From an uncultured Sphingomonadaceae bacterium (GTDB lineage Bacteria; Pseudomonadota; Alphaproteobacteria; Sphingomonadales; Sphingomonadaceae): a stretch of DNA of 64,000 bases. The position numbers and the translations under genes are program-made. Each line of letters starts with the position of its first letter. Position 1 is the stretch's first letter. Positions 17,263-27,000 of the stretch are shown here, in pieces. The notes under the pieces were generated by a model. It did not search any database and was not told the origin of the DNA. It saw only the letters and a program-made list of their open reading frames with translations. The DNA lies in NCBI GenBank assembly GCA_947501695.1, contig CANMWO010000001.1:558001-622000 (forward strand). The letters run 5' to 3'.

Positions 17263-18963
17263 ATGTTAATGACTGATACCCCCGATACTCCACCATCTGT
17301 CGATTCTATTCCTATTTGGAAATCGCGCTATAATCATCCCACGGATTGGGATCAATTTTTCGAACCCTTGTCGATGCCGGGCATGTTCTTTCGCTCCGCC
17401 GGCCGTCGAGGCGACGCGAATCTACTCGACTTCATGGGGCGGAAATATAGCTATGCTGAAGTTGCTGCTGGTGTTGTTCGGGTGGCCAAAGGGCTGCAGG
17501 ATATGGGTATAGAAAAGGGAGACCGGATTGGTTTGTTTCTGCCCAATGTCCCGCATTATGTGACGGCCTATTATGGCGCGATGGCCATCGGCGCGACGGT
17601 CGTCAATTTCTCGCCGCTCTATACGGTAGATGAGCTGAACCATCAGGTGGAGGATAGCGGTACAAAAGTCCTTTTCACGCTCTCGGCAAGTGCTGTGTTC
17701 CCCACGGCCTATAAAGTATTGCAGCAGTCGAGTCTGGAACGTCTTGTAGTTGGCAGTGTTGCTGGCGCCTTGCCTGGGGCTAAGGCACTATTTTATCGCT
17801 TGTTCCGGCGAAAAGAAAATTCACCACAGCCGGACGATGACCGGATCACGCCTTTTGCCGATCTGACCGACAACGACGGTAAATATATTGCACCGAATAT
17901 TCATCCGGAGAAGGATATCGCGCTGTTGCAATATACTGGTGGTACGACTGGGACACCCAAAGGGGCGATGCTAAGTCACCAAAATCTCACCGGAAACGCG
18001 CGTCAGATAAATGGAATTGATCCATATGTAGACGATGATGATCGGTTGATGGGTGTGCTGCCTTTTTTCCATGTCTTTGCCAATAGTGCGGTGCTCAATC
18101 GCACGGTACAGCGTGGCGGAGAGATTGTCATGTTACCACGCTTTGACGCGAAGCAAACGTTGAGAGCGATTACGCGTAATCAGATCACCGCGATGCCCGG
18201 TGTGCCAACGATGTATCAGGCGCTGCTCGATCATCCTGATATCGACAAGACGAACTTCTCGTCGTTGAAAGTATGTGTTTCTGGCGGCGCGCCATTGCCG
18301 TCGGAGCTAAAGAAGAAATTCGAAGCGAAAACTGGCGCTAAGCTCGTCGAAGGCTATGGTCTGACAGAAAGTTCCGGGGTGGTTAGCGCCAATCCTTATT
18401 CTGGATTGAATAAATCAGGGACTATTGGACAGCCGGTACCGGGTACGTTGGTTAAACTTGTCGACAAGGAAGACCCGACAAAACAAGTCCCCGATGGCGA
18501 GCCGGGTGAATTGATCTTCTCTGGCCCTCAAGTCATGCAGGGCTATTGGAACCTACCAGCGGCCGACGATGAAGTATTTGTAGATGGCTTCCTGCGCACC
18601 GGCGATGTCGCGGTGATTGACGAGGATGGCTACATAAAAATTGTCGACCGGATAAAGGACATGATTGCTGTTGGCGGTTTCAAGGTATTTCCGAGCCAGG
18701 TAGAGGAAGTGCTTTACAAGCATGATGCGGTCAAGGAGGCGCTCGTCATTGGTGTACCTGATGATTATCGCGGCGAAAGTCCAAGAGCCTATGTTGCTCT
18801 GGAAGAGGGAATGGATGTCGGCGGTGCCGCGTTGAAAGACTGGCTCAACCCTCAGCTTGGCAAACATGAAAGGGTCGACGATGTGGTTGTACGTGATAGC
18901 TTGCCTAAGACAATGATCGGCAAGCTCGATCGTAAGACGCTGCGGGCAGAGGAATTGGGATAG
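17263..18963 (+). CDS. Long-chain fatty-acid--CoA ligase (AMP-forming)
   Basis: A 566-residue adenylate-forming enzyme that activates fatty acids to acyl-CoA. The P-loop is YTGGTTGTPKGAMLSH near residue 225. GYGLTESSG (A5), LRTGDVAVIDEDGYIKIVDR (A7/A8), and PKTMIGKLDRKTLR with the catalytic lysine near the C-terminus are all present. It is closest in layout to FadD. Chain-length preference is not readable from the sequence. Two nearby ATGs, 17263 and 17269, could start it. It ends 40 bases from the convergent Popeye-like gene without an evident terminator. Confidence 0.92.
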   Translation: MLMTDTPDTPPSVDSIPIWKSRYNHPTDWDQFFEPLSMPGMFFRSAGRRGDANLLDFMGRKYSYAEVAAGVVRVAKGLQDMGIEKGDRIGLFLPNVPHYVTAYYGAMAIGATVVNFSPLYTVDELNHQVEDSGTKVLFTLSASAVFPTAYKVLQQSSLERLVVGSVAGALPGAKALFYRLFRRKENSPQPDDDRITPFADLTDNDGKYIAPNIHPEKDIALLQYTGGTTGTPKGAMLSHQNLTGNARQINGIDPYVDDDDRLMGVLPFFHVFANSAVLNRTVQRGGEIVMLPRFDAKQTLRAITRNQITAMPGVPTMYQALLDHPDIDKTNFSSLKVCVSGGAPLPSELKKKFEAKTGAKLVEGYGLTESSGVVSANPYSGLNKSGTIGQPVPGTLVKLVDKEDPTKQVPDGEPGELIFSGPQVMQGYWNLPAADDEVFVDGFLRTGDVAVIDEDGYIKIVDRIKDMIAVGGFKVFPSQVEEVLYKHDAVKEALVIGVPDDYRGESPRAYVALEEGMDVGGAALKDWLNPQLGKHERVDDVVVRDSLPKTMIGKLDRKTLRAEELG

Positions 18964-19002
18964 AATAGTCGGACGGGATTGGCTGCTCTTGGACGTTGAT
19001 TT

Positions 19003-19674
19003 CTAGGCTATAACCGATTCTGGTTGAACGCTAGTGGAGAGCTTGTCGGCAAGATCACGACTGAGCAACGCCATCATCGCATTTTCAAAACTTGATGATT
19101 TTGCCATCAGTCGCTCGATTCCTGTGCTGTGCCACTCGACATATCGGGTACCAGGTAAAGCGCTGACGTCGGCAGTTGGCGGGCCTTTGAGAACGAACGC
19201 AATTTCTCCAATAAAATTACCGTCGCCTAACGTAAATTCATGCTTCCCCTTTTTCGCATGAACCGACCCCTCAAATACATAGTATAATTTGGAAAGTGGT
19301 TTATTCTCGGTGGTGAGCACATCGGAGGATTGGGCTGTGCGCCATTCGGCGATCTTGAGAAGTTGCCGAAATTGTCCAGGGCTAAACCCTTCAAATGCTG
19401 TGAATAGCTGCTTTTCTTCAACACTCAATGCGAGCACAGAGCGTTCCAAAACGATCCGGAATAGAACAATCAAGTTTGCGAGTGTCAAAATGACCGTGGT
19501 CAAGATCGCATCCCACAGAGGAACGTCCGGAAACAAATAATAATATAGCATATAAAAAACGGAACCACTCAGCACCAGCAGCCGCAGTTTCATTTCATCA
19601 CGAATAAGGAAAGCAACAATATAAAATAGGGCGCCGACATGGATCAACAATGCGGTAGTAAAATAAGTTTCCAT
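19003..19674 (-). CDS. Popeye-like membrane protein with cyclic-nucleotide-binding-type domain
   Basis: About 223 residues from the ATG at 19674, which has GGAAG five bases before it. An in-frame ATG at 19749 would overlap the divergent gene. Three hydrophobic helices come first (ALLIHVGALFYIVAFLI; LRLLVLSGSVFYMLYYYLF; DAILTTVILTLANLIVLF). A cupin-like CNB fold follows with FEGSVHAKKGKHEF, GNFIGEIAFVLKGPPTADVS, and RDLADKL near the end. The order, three TM helices then a cAMP-type domain, and the segment with W then DLADKL, resemble vertebrate POPDC proteins. The arginine of canonical CRP phosphate cassettes is missing. No HTH is present, so it is not a transcription factor. It may sense a nucleotide at the inner membrane. 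Confidence 0.68.
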   Translation of the reverse strand: METYFTTALLIHVGALFYIVAFLIRDEMKLRLLVLSGSVFYMLYYYLFPDVPLWDAILTTVILTLANLIVLFRIVLERSVLALSVEEKQLFTAFEGFSPGQFRQLLKIAEWRTAQSSDVLTTENKPLSKLYYVFEGSVHAKKGKHEFTLGDGNFIGEIAFVLKGPPTADVSALPGTRYVEWHSTGIERLMAKSSSFENAMMALLSRDLADKLSTSVQPESVIA

Positions 19675-19734
19675 TGTGCTTCCATCGGTTTTTTGCATAA
19701 GGATTGCAATATCTTCACTCGTAAAATGTGACCC

Positions 19735-20874
19735 ATGCAAAGCGCCCACAGCATATTGACCATCGCTATATTGATAACATTGATGACGTCAGTGTTCTTG
19801 ATCATATGGTTTCGCAAAACGCTGCTCGTCGGGGAGCAGCCGAGCAGCTTGATGGCGTTCATCGCTATTTTGTTCACTTCAGGCCTGGATGTTGGCTTGA
19901 TCTTGTTTCCGTTGACTGAATTTCCGGTCTACGAAGCGGAAGCCGTATACTCTTTCACTAACCCCTTAGCACTCGAATTTGGCTTTTGGGGGTTCCTGGT
20001 TTGGGGTTTTTATTTCCTCACCACATTTTATTTCTGTGTTTTGGAACCTCGCTTGAAACTGTTCGAGATCGGATGGGTTCAGGTGATGAACAATCTGGTG
20101 ATCATAGCCACTTGCGCCTTTACCGGGTTTCTCTTTTTCAGCTATCTTCCCGATTACATCACCGACATCCCAGAGGTAGCGCGCTATACTCTGGTGGCAG
20201 TGGTCGTGCTCGCTGCTGTGCTATCCAGCACCGACATTCGCTGGGTCATATGGTTGAGTTTGGGATCGTTTTTTCTGTTTCTCGCCCTGATCGCCGCTAT
20301 GTTGTTTCACAGCGGCATGGGGCTCTCTGAATTTGCGCAAAGCGGCCAATATTTAGGCGGTTATTTCAGTAATTTGCACCGGTTTGTCAGCCCGCTGACG
20401 GACTATCATGCCTTCTATCTTTTCTGGTGGTTCGCGTGGAGCATCATGATCGGCCAATTTGTGGCGCGCTTCGTCGGGGGGTTGCGGCCTTGGCAGTTGC
20501 TGACGGCCCTGCTGGTATTGCCTTCGATCCCCATAGCATTGTGGTTTTCGATATTATTCTATGTTTATAGCGAAGAGATACCGCTGACCGCACCCTTGCA
20601 AATTGCCATGATCGTGGTTGGTATAATTTTTGTAATCAACTCTCTGGATTCTCTAACGCGGCTCTATTCGGAAAACCTCAATCTCACAGTCGAACGCTTG
20701 GGGTGGTGGTCATATATAGCGATCCATTGGGGTCTGCTCTTCGGGTTGATCTTGCTATATCAGTTTACACCATTGAAAATTGAGTGGATCGGTATGATGG
20801 TCATTCTTCTTTACGCTTGTATATACGCGCTGATTTTTCAGCGACGGCGCCAGTTAGTAGCCGTTCAGTTATAA
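19735..20874 (+). CDS. BCCT-like membrane transporter
   Basis: A 379-residue protein with roughly ten hydrophobic helices. The segment [20 protein letters not shown] followed by [20 protein letters not shown] resembles the core of betaine/choline/carnitine transporters, where WW-S-W-X4-G-X-F-X-A-R is conserved. It is over 100 residues shorter than typical BCCT members (about 500), so it is a divergent or reduced relative; the family call is tentative. The next gene, 13 bases downstream, is a choline-dehydrogenase-type flavoprotein, which supports uptake of a choline-like alcohol. It is divergent from the Popeye-like gene, with only 60 bases between starts. No glycine-betaine gene regulator (betI) is present. 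Confidence 0.62.
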   Translation: MQSAHSILTIAILITLMTSVFLIIWFRKTLLVGEQPSSLMAFIAILFTSGLDVGLILFPLTEFPVYEAEAVYSFTNPLALEFGFWGFLVWGFYFLTTFYFCVLEPRLKLFEIGWVQVMNNLVIIATCAFTGFLFFSYLPDYITDIPEVARYTLVAVVVLAAVLSSTDIRWVIWLSLGSFFLFLALIAAMLFHSGMGLSEFAQSGQYLGGYFSNLHRFVSPLTDYHAFYLFWWFAWSIMIGQFVARFVGGLRPWQLLTALLVLPSIPIALWFSILFYVYSEEIPLTAPLQIAMIVVGIIFVINSLDSLTRLYSENLNLTVERLGWWSYIAIHWGLLFGLILLYQFTPLKIEWIGMMVILLYACIYALIFQRRRQLVAVQL

Positions 20875-20887
20875 AGGGTCGACACGC

Positions 20888-22591
20888 ATGCAAATCGCTT
20901 CTGACGCAGACTGGGATTATATCATCATTGGCGCCGGGTCTGCAGGATGCGTACTCGCCAATCGTCTAACAGAAGATGGCAATAACAGGGTGCTGTTGCT
21001 CGAAGCCGGAGGCAGCGACAAGAATATCTTGATCCAGATGCCGACAGCGCTTTCCTATCCGATGGCATCCAAAACCTATAATTGGGGATATCTGTCCGAA
21101 GGCGAACCAGTGCTTGATGGTCGTCAGATAACCTGTCCACGCGGCAAGGGGCTTGGCGGTACGTCTTCGATCAACGGTATGGTCTATGTGCGCGGCAATA
21201 GCTGTGATTTTGAAGAGTGGGAGGAATCAGGCGCGACAGGTTGGGGATATGCCAATTGCTTGCCCTATTTCAAGCGATCTGAGAGCTGGCAATCTGGCGC
21301 AGACGACTATCGCGGCGGTAGCGGACCGCTCGGTGTTAGCGGCGGAAACAATATGACCGGTAACCCGCTCTATCAAGCATTTGTCGATGCCGGTGTGGAG
21401 GCGGGATATCCAGCCACAGAAGATTATAATGGTTTCCGCCAAGAAGGATTTGGCGCGATGCACATGACCGTACGCGGAGGCATCAGAGAATCTACATCGC
21501 GGGCCTATCTGGATCCGGTAAAATCGCGTACCAATCTGACCGTCTGGACCAATGCGCTTGTTGATCGCATTATGTTCGAAGACAAGCGGGCTGTCGGGGT
21601 CGTTCTGACCCATAGTGGCGGGCAGAAAACGATTTCGGTCGGCAAGGAAATAGTCCTGTCTGCTGGTTCCATCGCTTCGCCAGCAATTTTGCAGCGTTCG
21701 GGTGTCGGAGCGACATCCACATTGAGCAATGCCGGTGTTGCGACCCAGCATGAATTGCCGGGTGTTGGAGAAAATCTGCAAGACCATCTTGAAATTTATT
21801 TTCAGTTTCGCTGCAAAGAACCGGTCAGTTTGAATGACAAGCTGGGTTGGTTTAGTAAGCTGTTGATCGGGGCTCGCTGGTTTTTCTTAAAATCGGGTCT
21901 TGGCGCGACCAACCATTTTGAATCCTGTGCGTTCATTCGGTCGGGTGCGGGCATCAAGTCGCCGGACATCCAATATCATTTTCTGCCCGCCGCGATGCGC
22001 TACGACGGTACGCCATCCATAAAAGGCCATGGTTTTCAGGTTCATGTCGGGCCCAATAAACCCAAAAGTCGCGGCCATGTATGCATCCCATCCGCAGACC
22101 CCACTGCCGCGCCAACTATCACGTTCAACTATATGCAGCATTCCGATGATGTCGCAAAATGGCGTCAGTGTATTAGACTGACCCGTGAGATTATCGGACA
22201 ACCTGCGATGGACCTTTATCGTGAAGAGGAGCTGCAGCCCGGTATCCAGATTGAAACGGATGAGCAGATTGACGCGTGGGTGAAGGACAATGTGGAAAGC
22301 GCCTATCATCCCTGTGGCACATGCAAAATGGGTGAGGAAAACGACGCTATGGCGGTGGTTGACACGCAATGCCGGGTGATCGGCCTCGACGGCTTGCGCG
22401 TCGTCGATGCTTCTGTCTTCCCCACAGTCACCAACGGGAATATCAATGCGCCAACCATCATGGTCGCCGAACGCGCTTCTGACATGATTTTGGGACGGCC
22501 GTTATTGCCTGCATCATCAGCAACCAGTTGGATAGACGAAAATTGGCAAACGCGACAACGCGAGGGGCAGGCTGTTAGAGCTTTAGATTAG
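20888..22591 (+). CDS. GMC oxidoreductase, choline-dehydrogenase-like
   Basis: A 567-residue FAD enzyme of the glucose-methanol-choline family. The dinucleotide-binding motif is [18 protein letters not shown] near residue 10. [14 protein letters not shown] is the first GMC signature, and [17 protein letters not shown] is the second. The C-terminal active site has HPCGTCKMG with the catalytic histidine, followed by [20 protein letters not shown]. The sequence is of the BetA (choline to betaine aldehyde) type, but many BetA-like GMC enzymes act on other alcohols, such as polyethylene glycol or alkanols. It shares a transcript with the BCCT-like transporter. No betaine-aldehyde dehydrogenase lies alongside. 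AAGGGT precedes the ATG. Confidence 0.88.
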   Translation: MQIASDADWDYIIIGAGSAGCVLANRLTEDGNNRVLLLEAGGSDKNILIQMPTALSYPMASKTYNWGYLSEGEPVLDGRQITCPRGKGLGGTSSINGMVYVRGNSCDFEEWEESGATGWGYANCLPYFKRSESWQSGADDYRGGSGPLGVSGGNNMTGNPLYQAFVDAGVEAGYPATEDYNGFRQEGFGAMHMTVRGGIRESTSRAYLDPVKSRTNLTVWTNALVDRIMFEDKRAVGVVLTHSGGQKTISVGKEIVLSAGSIASPAILQRSGVGATSTLSNAGVATQHELPGVGENLQDHLEIYFQFRCKEPVSLNDKLGWFSKLLIGARWFFLKSGLGATNHFESCAFIRSGAGIKSPDIQYHFLPAAMRYDGTPSIKGHGFQVHVGPNKPKSRGHVCIPSADPTAAPTITFNYMQHSDDVAKWRQCIRLTREIIGQPAMDLYREEELQPGIQIETDEQIDAWVKDNVESAYHPCGTCKMGEENDAMAVVDTQCRVIGLDGLRVVDASVFPTVTNGNINAPTIMVAERASDMILGRPLLPASSATSWIDENWQTRQREGQAVRALD

Positions 22592-22620
22592 GGATCTGAG
22601 AGATCAACCTGATGCATGCT

Positions 22621-23448
22621 TCAATATTTCAATTCAATCGTTGTGCATAACCGGTCTGCTTGTTGGATGGTCATTGAGAGCGCCTTACGCGAAGGCTCTT
22701 CATTTGTCAGTTCGATCCGGAACGGGAGACCCAATTCCACATAGCGTTTAAAGGTCATTTTGCCCCCTTTGATGAAGCGCTTTTCACCGCCGCGCAGCAG
22801 GTTTGCAAATTGTCTGGCAACATCGGCAAGATGTGTTGAATTCACATGATCGCCAGAGCCACTGAGAAAGGGGTGCGCAGGTGGAAACCCATTTTCCTTT
22901 GTAATCAACGCCTGTGCTGAGGGAGTATCATGATCGATCATTGGCGAGAGAAAACTCTGGCTTTGCATCGCAACTCCCACTGCAGCAGCAGGCGCATACT
23001 GAAATTCGTCTACTGTAGGTGGCGGGACAATTTTCTGCTTGGCCTTGTCTCGCCAAGATTCGAAATCGCGTGTTTGAAAGACAACGCCAGCGCCGCTCAT
23101 TCTATAGACCAGCGCTTCATCACCATCGTAGAAACTCATTCGAAAACCCGGATTGCTTTCTTGGCCAATCTTATCCGCAACACCATGAGTGGCATGACCC
23201 ACTCCGGATTTTCCGCAAACCCACTCGGTCTGAGTCAATGCCGACCATTTGGTCGGATCCCATGTCCCTCGCGCTGCACTGGCTTCCACAGACGCCCAAT
23301 AATTGATGGTCTGGACGACGATCGGATCAAACGGGTCTAGCGCCAGCCAAGGCCATTCATCAGCGTCTGACGAGCATTGGAACATAATGTTTCCGTTGTC
23401 TAAAACGAGATGGGAATGGGTGAACGGGCTCGCAGCAGCTTTTTCCAT
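22621..23448 (-). CDS. Uncharacterised protein with possible hotdog-fold half-domains
   Basis: The 275-residue product lacks a signal peptide or membrane helices. I do not recognise it with certainty. Residues 175-210 contain FLSGSGDHVNSTHLADVARQ, and near residue 225 there is MTFKRYVELGLPFRIEL. These look like the DH-region helix and the following strand of AfsA-type hotdog proteins, but the match is from memory and weak. It is divergent from the TonB receptor, and a pair of palindromes lies between them, so both may answer to one regulator. It ends 29 bases from the convergent GMC gene. Fatty-acyl or similar substrate handling is a guess. Confidence 0.6.
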   Translation of the reverse strand: MEKAAASPFTHSHLVLDNGNIMFQCSSDADEWPWLALDPFDPIVVQTINYWASVEASAARGTWDPTKWSALTQTEWVCGKSGVGHATHGVADKIGQESNPGFRMSFYDGDEALVYRMSGAGVVFQTRDFESWRDKAKQKIVPPPTVDEFQYAPAAAVGVAMQSQSFLSPMIDHDTPSAQALITKENGFPPAHPFLSGSGDHVNSTHLADVARQFANLLRGGEKRFIKGGKMTFKRYVELGLPFRIELTNEEPSRKALSMTIQQADRLCTTIELKY

Positions 23449-23588
23449 AGATCAAAGATCGCAGAAAAACAGCTATCTTACAACTGATTGGGAGCGTTCA
23501 GTATCGTTCAGATGCATTTCAGAAATCCGGCAAAAGGAGCTCTTGGTTAGTCGTTGTAACTCAGCAACAGCATGCCTCCATTCTAATC

Positions 23589-23665
23589 AATCTCATTATT
23601 TGTCTGGACAAATTATTGATGCTGTGGAATTCACCCTAAAAGTTGTCCGGACAAATAATGAGATT
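23589..23665. promoter_or_regulatory. Paired palindromic elements upstream of the TonB receptor
   Basis: Two 23-base arms, 23589-23611 and 23643-23665, are inverted copies of each other with one mismatch, 31 bases apart. Each arm also contains its own palindrome: TTGTCCGGACAA (perfect) in the right arm and TTGTCTGGACAA in the left. The right arm ends 17 bases before the receptor ATG, next to its GGAGGGGG ribosome-binding site. This looks like a double operator, of a size suited to a dimeric repressor such as a GntR-family protein. The regulator is not next door. Confidence 0.6.
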
Positions 23666-23682
23666 AGGAGGGGGATAATATA

Positions 23683-26172
23683 ATGAAATCAACAGTTAAA
23701 CTATCGCTGCTTACAGCGACAATATTGGCTAGCGCACCAGTTTATGCTCAAGACTTGGCGGCAGATGGAGCAAATGAGGAATCAAACGTTATCATCGTAA
23801 CCGCCCGTAAGAAGCAAGAAACGCTGCTGGATGCCCCGTTAGCCGTTACGGTAATCGGTGAAACAGAGCTGAAAGGGGCTGGTTTCAGTGACATAACGGA
23901 AATCACCAAGGCAGCTCCGGGCGCTTTCGTTGAGCCATTCGGCGACAATACCAACGGCTCTGCACGGATTAATTCCACTCCTCGGTTTCGCGGTATAACC
24001 GTTGTGAGTGGTAATCGGTTGCAACAGACGGCGACCGTTTTTCTCGATGGTGTTTTTCTGAGTGGAGGCGCCCAGACAATTGGCATTAACGAGCTCCAAC
24101 GTGTGGAAATTATCAAAGGTCCTCAGTCAGCACTATTTGGCCGAAATACGTTTGCTGGCGCAATCAACTATGTCACCAAGGATCCTAGCGATGAGTTTCA
24201 GATTGACCTGAGTGCTACTGGTGCGACGAGAAGTGAGCTTAATTTTGCGGGTGGTATCGAGGGGCCGATTACCGATGGTGTTTCATTCCGGTTGAGCGGC
24301 AATTATGACACGAAGGATGGCCATTTTGATAACGTGGCTGTTCCCGGGCAGCGTTTGGGTGATGAATCGCAATGGTCCGTGAGCGGTACATTGTTGTTCG
24401 AACCAAGTGATGGAATTCGCCTCAAACTGCGCGGTTCCTATCAAGAAATTGATGATGGCCCGGCCGCGTCGGTTTTGTATTTTGGTACCAGTCAGCATAA
24501 TTTCGGCGGCTTCCAAATCGTGAACGGTTTGGCAGATCAAACGGATTCAGTGGTGCCTTCTCCCGGTGGAGGTCGCGGTGAATCGGTTTTCCGTGGGCGG
24601 ATTACGCAGCCTCCGGCTGATCGAATAGGATTAAACACAGCGTCGGCCAATATTCAGGGATATCTGGGTTTCTTGAACGATGCGCGATCTGATCCGTCCG
24701 ATGCCATATTTGGGTTTAAGTATAATCCCACGACAGTGAATGATTTTGGTTTGAATTTGGATTCTTTGCGCCTGAGCGCGCTAGGATCAGCTGATCTGAC
24801 AGACAATATCGAATTCAGTTTCTTGGCTGGCTACAATAAAGAAAGGTTTGGTTTTTACTCGGATTTCGATTCGACTCCGGATAATAGTTTCATGAGCTTT
24901 ACAGCCCGTGAGACAGAGGACGTCACAGTCGAGGGGCGCTTGTCTGGTTCTTTCTTCGATGAGAGTTTGAACCTCTCGATCGGCGCGAGCTATGTGAAAA
25001 TTGATATAGACGAGTTAGGCGGAACGGCCAGTTTCTTAGGGAACCCGATTTTCTTTGGTGACCTTTTCCGATCAGACCCTTTTGTATCTGGCGCGGAAAC
25101 AGTGGGGATTTTCGGTTCGATAGATTATCAATTTACCGATCAACTGTCGATTACACTTGAGGGCCGCTATCAGAAAGACGAGTTTAGCAATCCCGAGATA
25201 AATGATGGTCTGGCTATGCCAATTTCACCCGGTAAGATAGACAGCTTCTTGCCCCGTGCTACGTTACGTTATCAACCATCAAACTATACCACGTTCTATG
25301 CCACCTATAGCGAAGGCAATCTGCCAGGCGGTTTCAATCCGCAAATCGCTGAGCTGGATGCACTGCAGCTAGCCGAACTCGCCGCATTGGCACCGGATGC
25401 GAACGTGCTCTTTGGTGAGGAATCTCTGACCAATTATGAATTTGGCTGGAAACAACAGCACCCGAGTGGTGTCTTTGCGTTTAACCTTGCTGCCTTTTAC
25501 ATGAAGCGAAGTAATGAAATTTTCAGTTCCATCGAGGTGGTTACAGATACGTCGCCGGGAGCGCCTAACCCCCAGCGGACAGTCAACTTTACTTCTAACG
25601 GTGCAACCACCGATATTTACGGTGTAGAGCTTGATGCGACCCTGAAAGTTAGTGAAAACCTCTCAATGCAGGGCTCATTTGCCTATATTGATTCTACCAT
25701 TGCTTCTTTTCCAGCAACTGGCGGAACCGGTGATTTTGGAGATATTTTCGGAACTGCAGCCGATATTGCAGGTCAGCAAGCGCCGCGTTTTCCTCCCGTC
25801 ACGATATCATTGGGTGCCACTTACGAAGATGATTTTGATGGGTTAGGCGATATGTTCGATAGCTGGTACTTACGCAGCGACCTGTATTTCACCGGTGATT
25901 ATTTCGATAGCAATGCCAATGTCGCAAGTGTTGAAGAAGCTATCGATGTCAATCTGCGCGTGGGTCTAAGAGGTGAAAATGCTGGTATCGAATTTTTCGT
26001 GACCAACCTTTTGAACGAAGATGCGCCAACAACAGCGTTTAACTTCGCGGATACAAGCTTTGGTACGCGCTTCCTTCCAGGCGGCTTTTTCAACTTTGGG
26101 CGTGAAGGCGCTCGGGTTGGCCTGCGCGACAAACGTCAATTTGGTGTCAAGTTGCGGTATACTTTCAAATAG
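23683..26172 (+). CDS. TonB-dependent receptor
   Basis: An 829-residue outer-membrane receptor that imports a ligand using TonB energy. The signal peptide ends APVYAQ. A TonB-box-like segment, SNVIIVTARKKQETLLDAPL, precedes the plug domain (about residues 50-165), which contains VEIIKGPQSALFGRNTFAGA. The remaining residues form the 22-strand barrel, ending RQFGVKLRYTFK with the terminal aromatic. The sequence is of the general sphingomonad catabolite-receptor type, not an iron-siderophore one, but ligand prediction is unsafe. The palindromes directly upstream imply strong regulation. Not in an operon; a fasciclin gene converges from the right. Confidence 0.92.
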   Translation: MKSTVKLSLLTATILASAPVYAQDLAADGANEESNVIIVTARKKQETLLDAPLAVTVIGETELKGAGFSDITEITKAAPGAFVEPFGDNTNGSARINSTPRFRGITVVSGNRLQQTATVFLDGVFLSGGAQTIGINELQRVEIIKGPQSALFGRNTFAGAINYVTKDPSDEFQIDLSATGATRSELNFAGGIEGPITDGVSFRLSGNYDTKDGHFDNVAVPGQRLGDESQWSVSGTLLFEPSDGIRLKLRGSYQEIDDGPAASVLYFGTSQHNFGGFQIVNGLADQTDSVVPSPGGGRGESVFRGRITQPPADRIGLNTASANIQGYLGFLNDARSDPSDAIFGFKYNPTTVNDFGLNLDSLRLSALGSADLTDNIEFSFLAGYNKERFGFYSDFDSTPDNSFMSFTARETEDVTVEGRLSGSFFDESLNLSIGASYVKIDIDELGGTASFLGNPIFFGDLFRSDPFVSGAETVGIFGSIDYQFTDQLSITLEGRYQKDEFSNPEINDGLAMPISPGKIDSFLPRATLRYQPSNYTTFYATYSEGNLPGGFNPQIAELDALQLAELAALAPDANVLFGEESLTNYEFGWKQQHPSGVFAFNLAAFYMKRSNEIFSSIEVVTDTSPGAPNPQRTVNFTSNGATTDIYGVELDATLKVSENLSMQGSFAYIDSTIASFPATGGTGDFGDIFGTAADIAGQQAPRFPPVTISLGATYEDDFDGLGDMFDSWYLRSDLYFTGDYFDSNANVASVEEAIDVNLRVGLRGENAGIEFFVTNLLNEDAPTTAFNFADTSFGTRFLPGGFFNFGREGARVGLRDKRQFGVKLRYTFK

Positions 26173-26374
26173 AAAGTGCAATAAAAATTGGAAAACTATT
26201 GGAGAGCTAAGCTTGATATTTGCTTTCCTCTCATATGAGTAGATTTACTTGCAGCTTCAGTTTTCTCGAGGGCAAACGCATTGGCCTTGTTTTAACATAA
26301 ACGCTGCTTTCGGGATGTAGCGGGATTAGGATGGGCGCCCGCGATAGAATTATCCTTCGATGGGTTCTTCCAAA

Positions 26375-26408
26375 AAAGAGGGCCTCGCTTTGCAGCGAGG
26401 CCCTCTTT
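26375..26408 (-). terminator. Intrinsic terminator of the fasciclin gene
   Basis: A perfect 15-pair stem (AAAGAGGGCCTCGCT with AGCGAGGCCCTCTTT, loop TTGC) has a TTTTTTG tail on the minus strand. It may also help stop receptor transcripts from the left. Confidence 0.9.
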
Positions 26409-26427
26409 CAATCCAGTTAAACAACGA

Positions 26428-27000
26428 TCATTTAGGCATCAAAACACCATCGATAATGTGGACGGTGCCGTTGCTCGATTCAACATCGGCTTCGATAACG
26501 TTGATTTTATTGCCGGCGCCATCTTCAAGCACGACTTTGTCATCTTCCATCGTCGCCTTAATGGCTCCGCCTTGTAGAGTGGTCAGGCTGGCTGTCCCGC
26601 CGCCATCGGTGATTGCTTTTGCGATATCGGCGGCCTTCATGTCACCTTTGACCAAGCCAAATCTGGCCATACTGGCGAGCTCGGTTTTGTCTTCGGCCGT
26701 CATTAAGCCGCTAAGCCGTTCCGAGTCCATTTTATTGAAGGCGTCATTTGTTGCGACAAATACCGTGAATGGGCCGTCATCTTTAAGGTCAACTGCAATG
26801 CCTGATAGAGCAACCATGGTGCTGGCCGTTGACAAGTCTGGATTGCCTTGAACAATGGCGGTAAGATTTGTTGGTTTTTGGTCTTCTTCTGCCTGACGCG
26901 CATCGTAAATGGCTTGTTCGTCTTCGCTCATTTCAGAGGAGCAGGCAGTGATTGTTGCCAATGCCGCAGTAGCGAGAAATAATTTGGAGAGGGTGCTCAT
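26428..27000 (-). CDS. Fasciclin (FAS1) domain lipoprotein
   Basis: A 190-residue secreted lipoprotein. The lipobox TITAC places lipidation on Cys20. A single FAS1 domain covers about residues 50-190. It includes FTVFVATNDAFNKM, near the H1 motif, and the closing VHIIDGVLMPK, which is the H2 motif of FAS1 proteins. FAS1 domains bind polysaccharides or other proteins and are common in sphingomonads as stress or adhesion proteins. The actual partner is unknown. Its own terminator follows. It is divergent from the molybdoenzyme genes across 302 bases. Confidence 0.92.
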   Translation of the reverse strand: MSTLSKLFLATAALATITACSSEMSEDEQAIYDARQAEEDQKPTNLTAIVQGNPDLSTASTMVALSGIAVDLKDDGPFTVFVATNDAFNKMDSERLSGLMTAEDKTELASMARFGLVKGDMKAADIAKAITDGGGTASLTTLQGGAIKATMEDDKVVLEDGAGNKINVIEADVESSNGTVHIIDGVLMPK

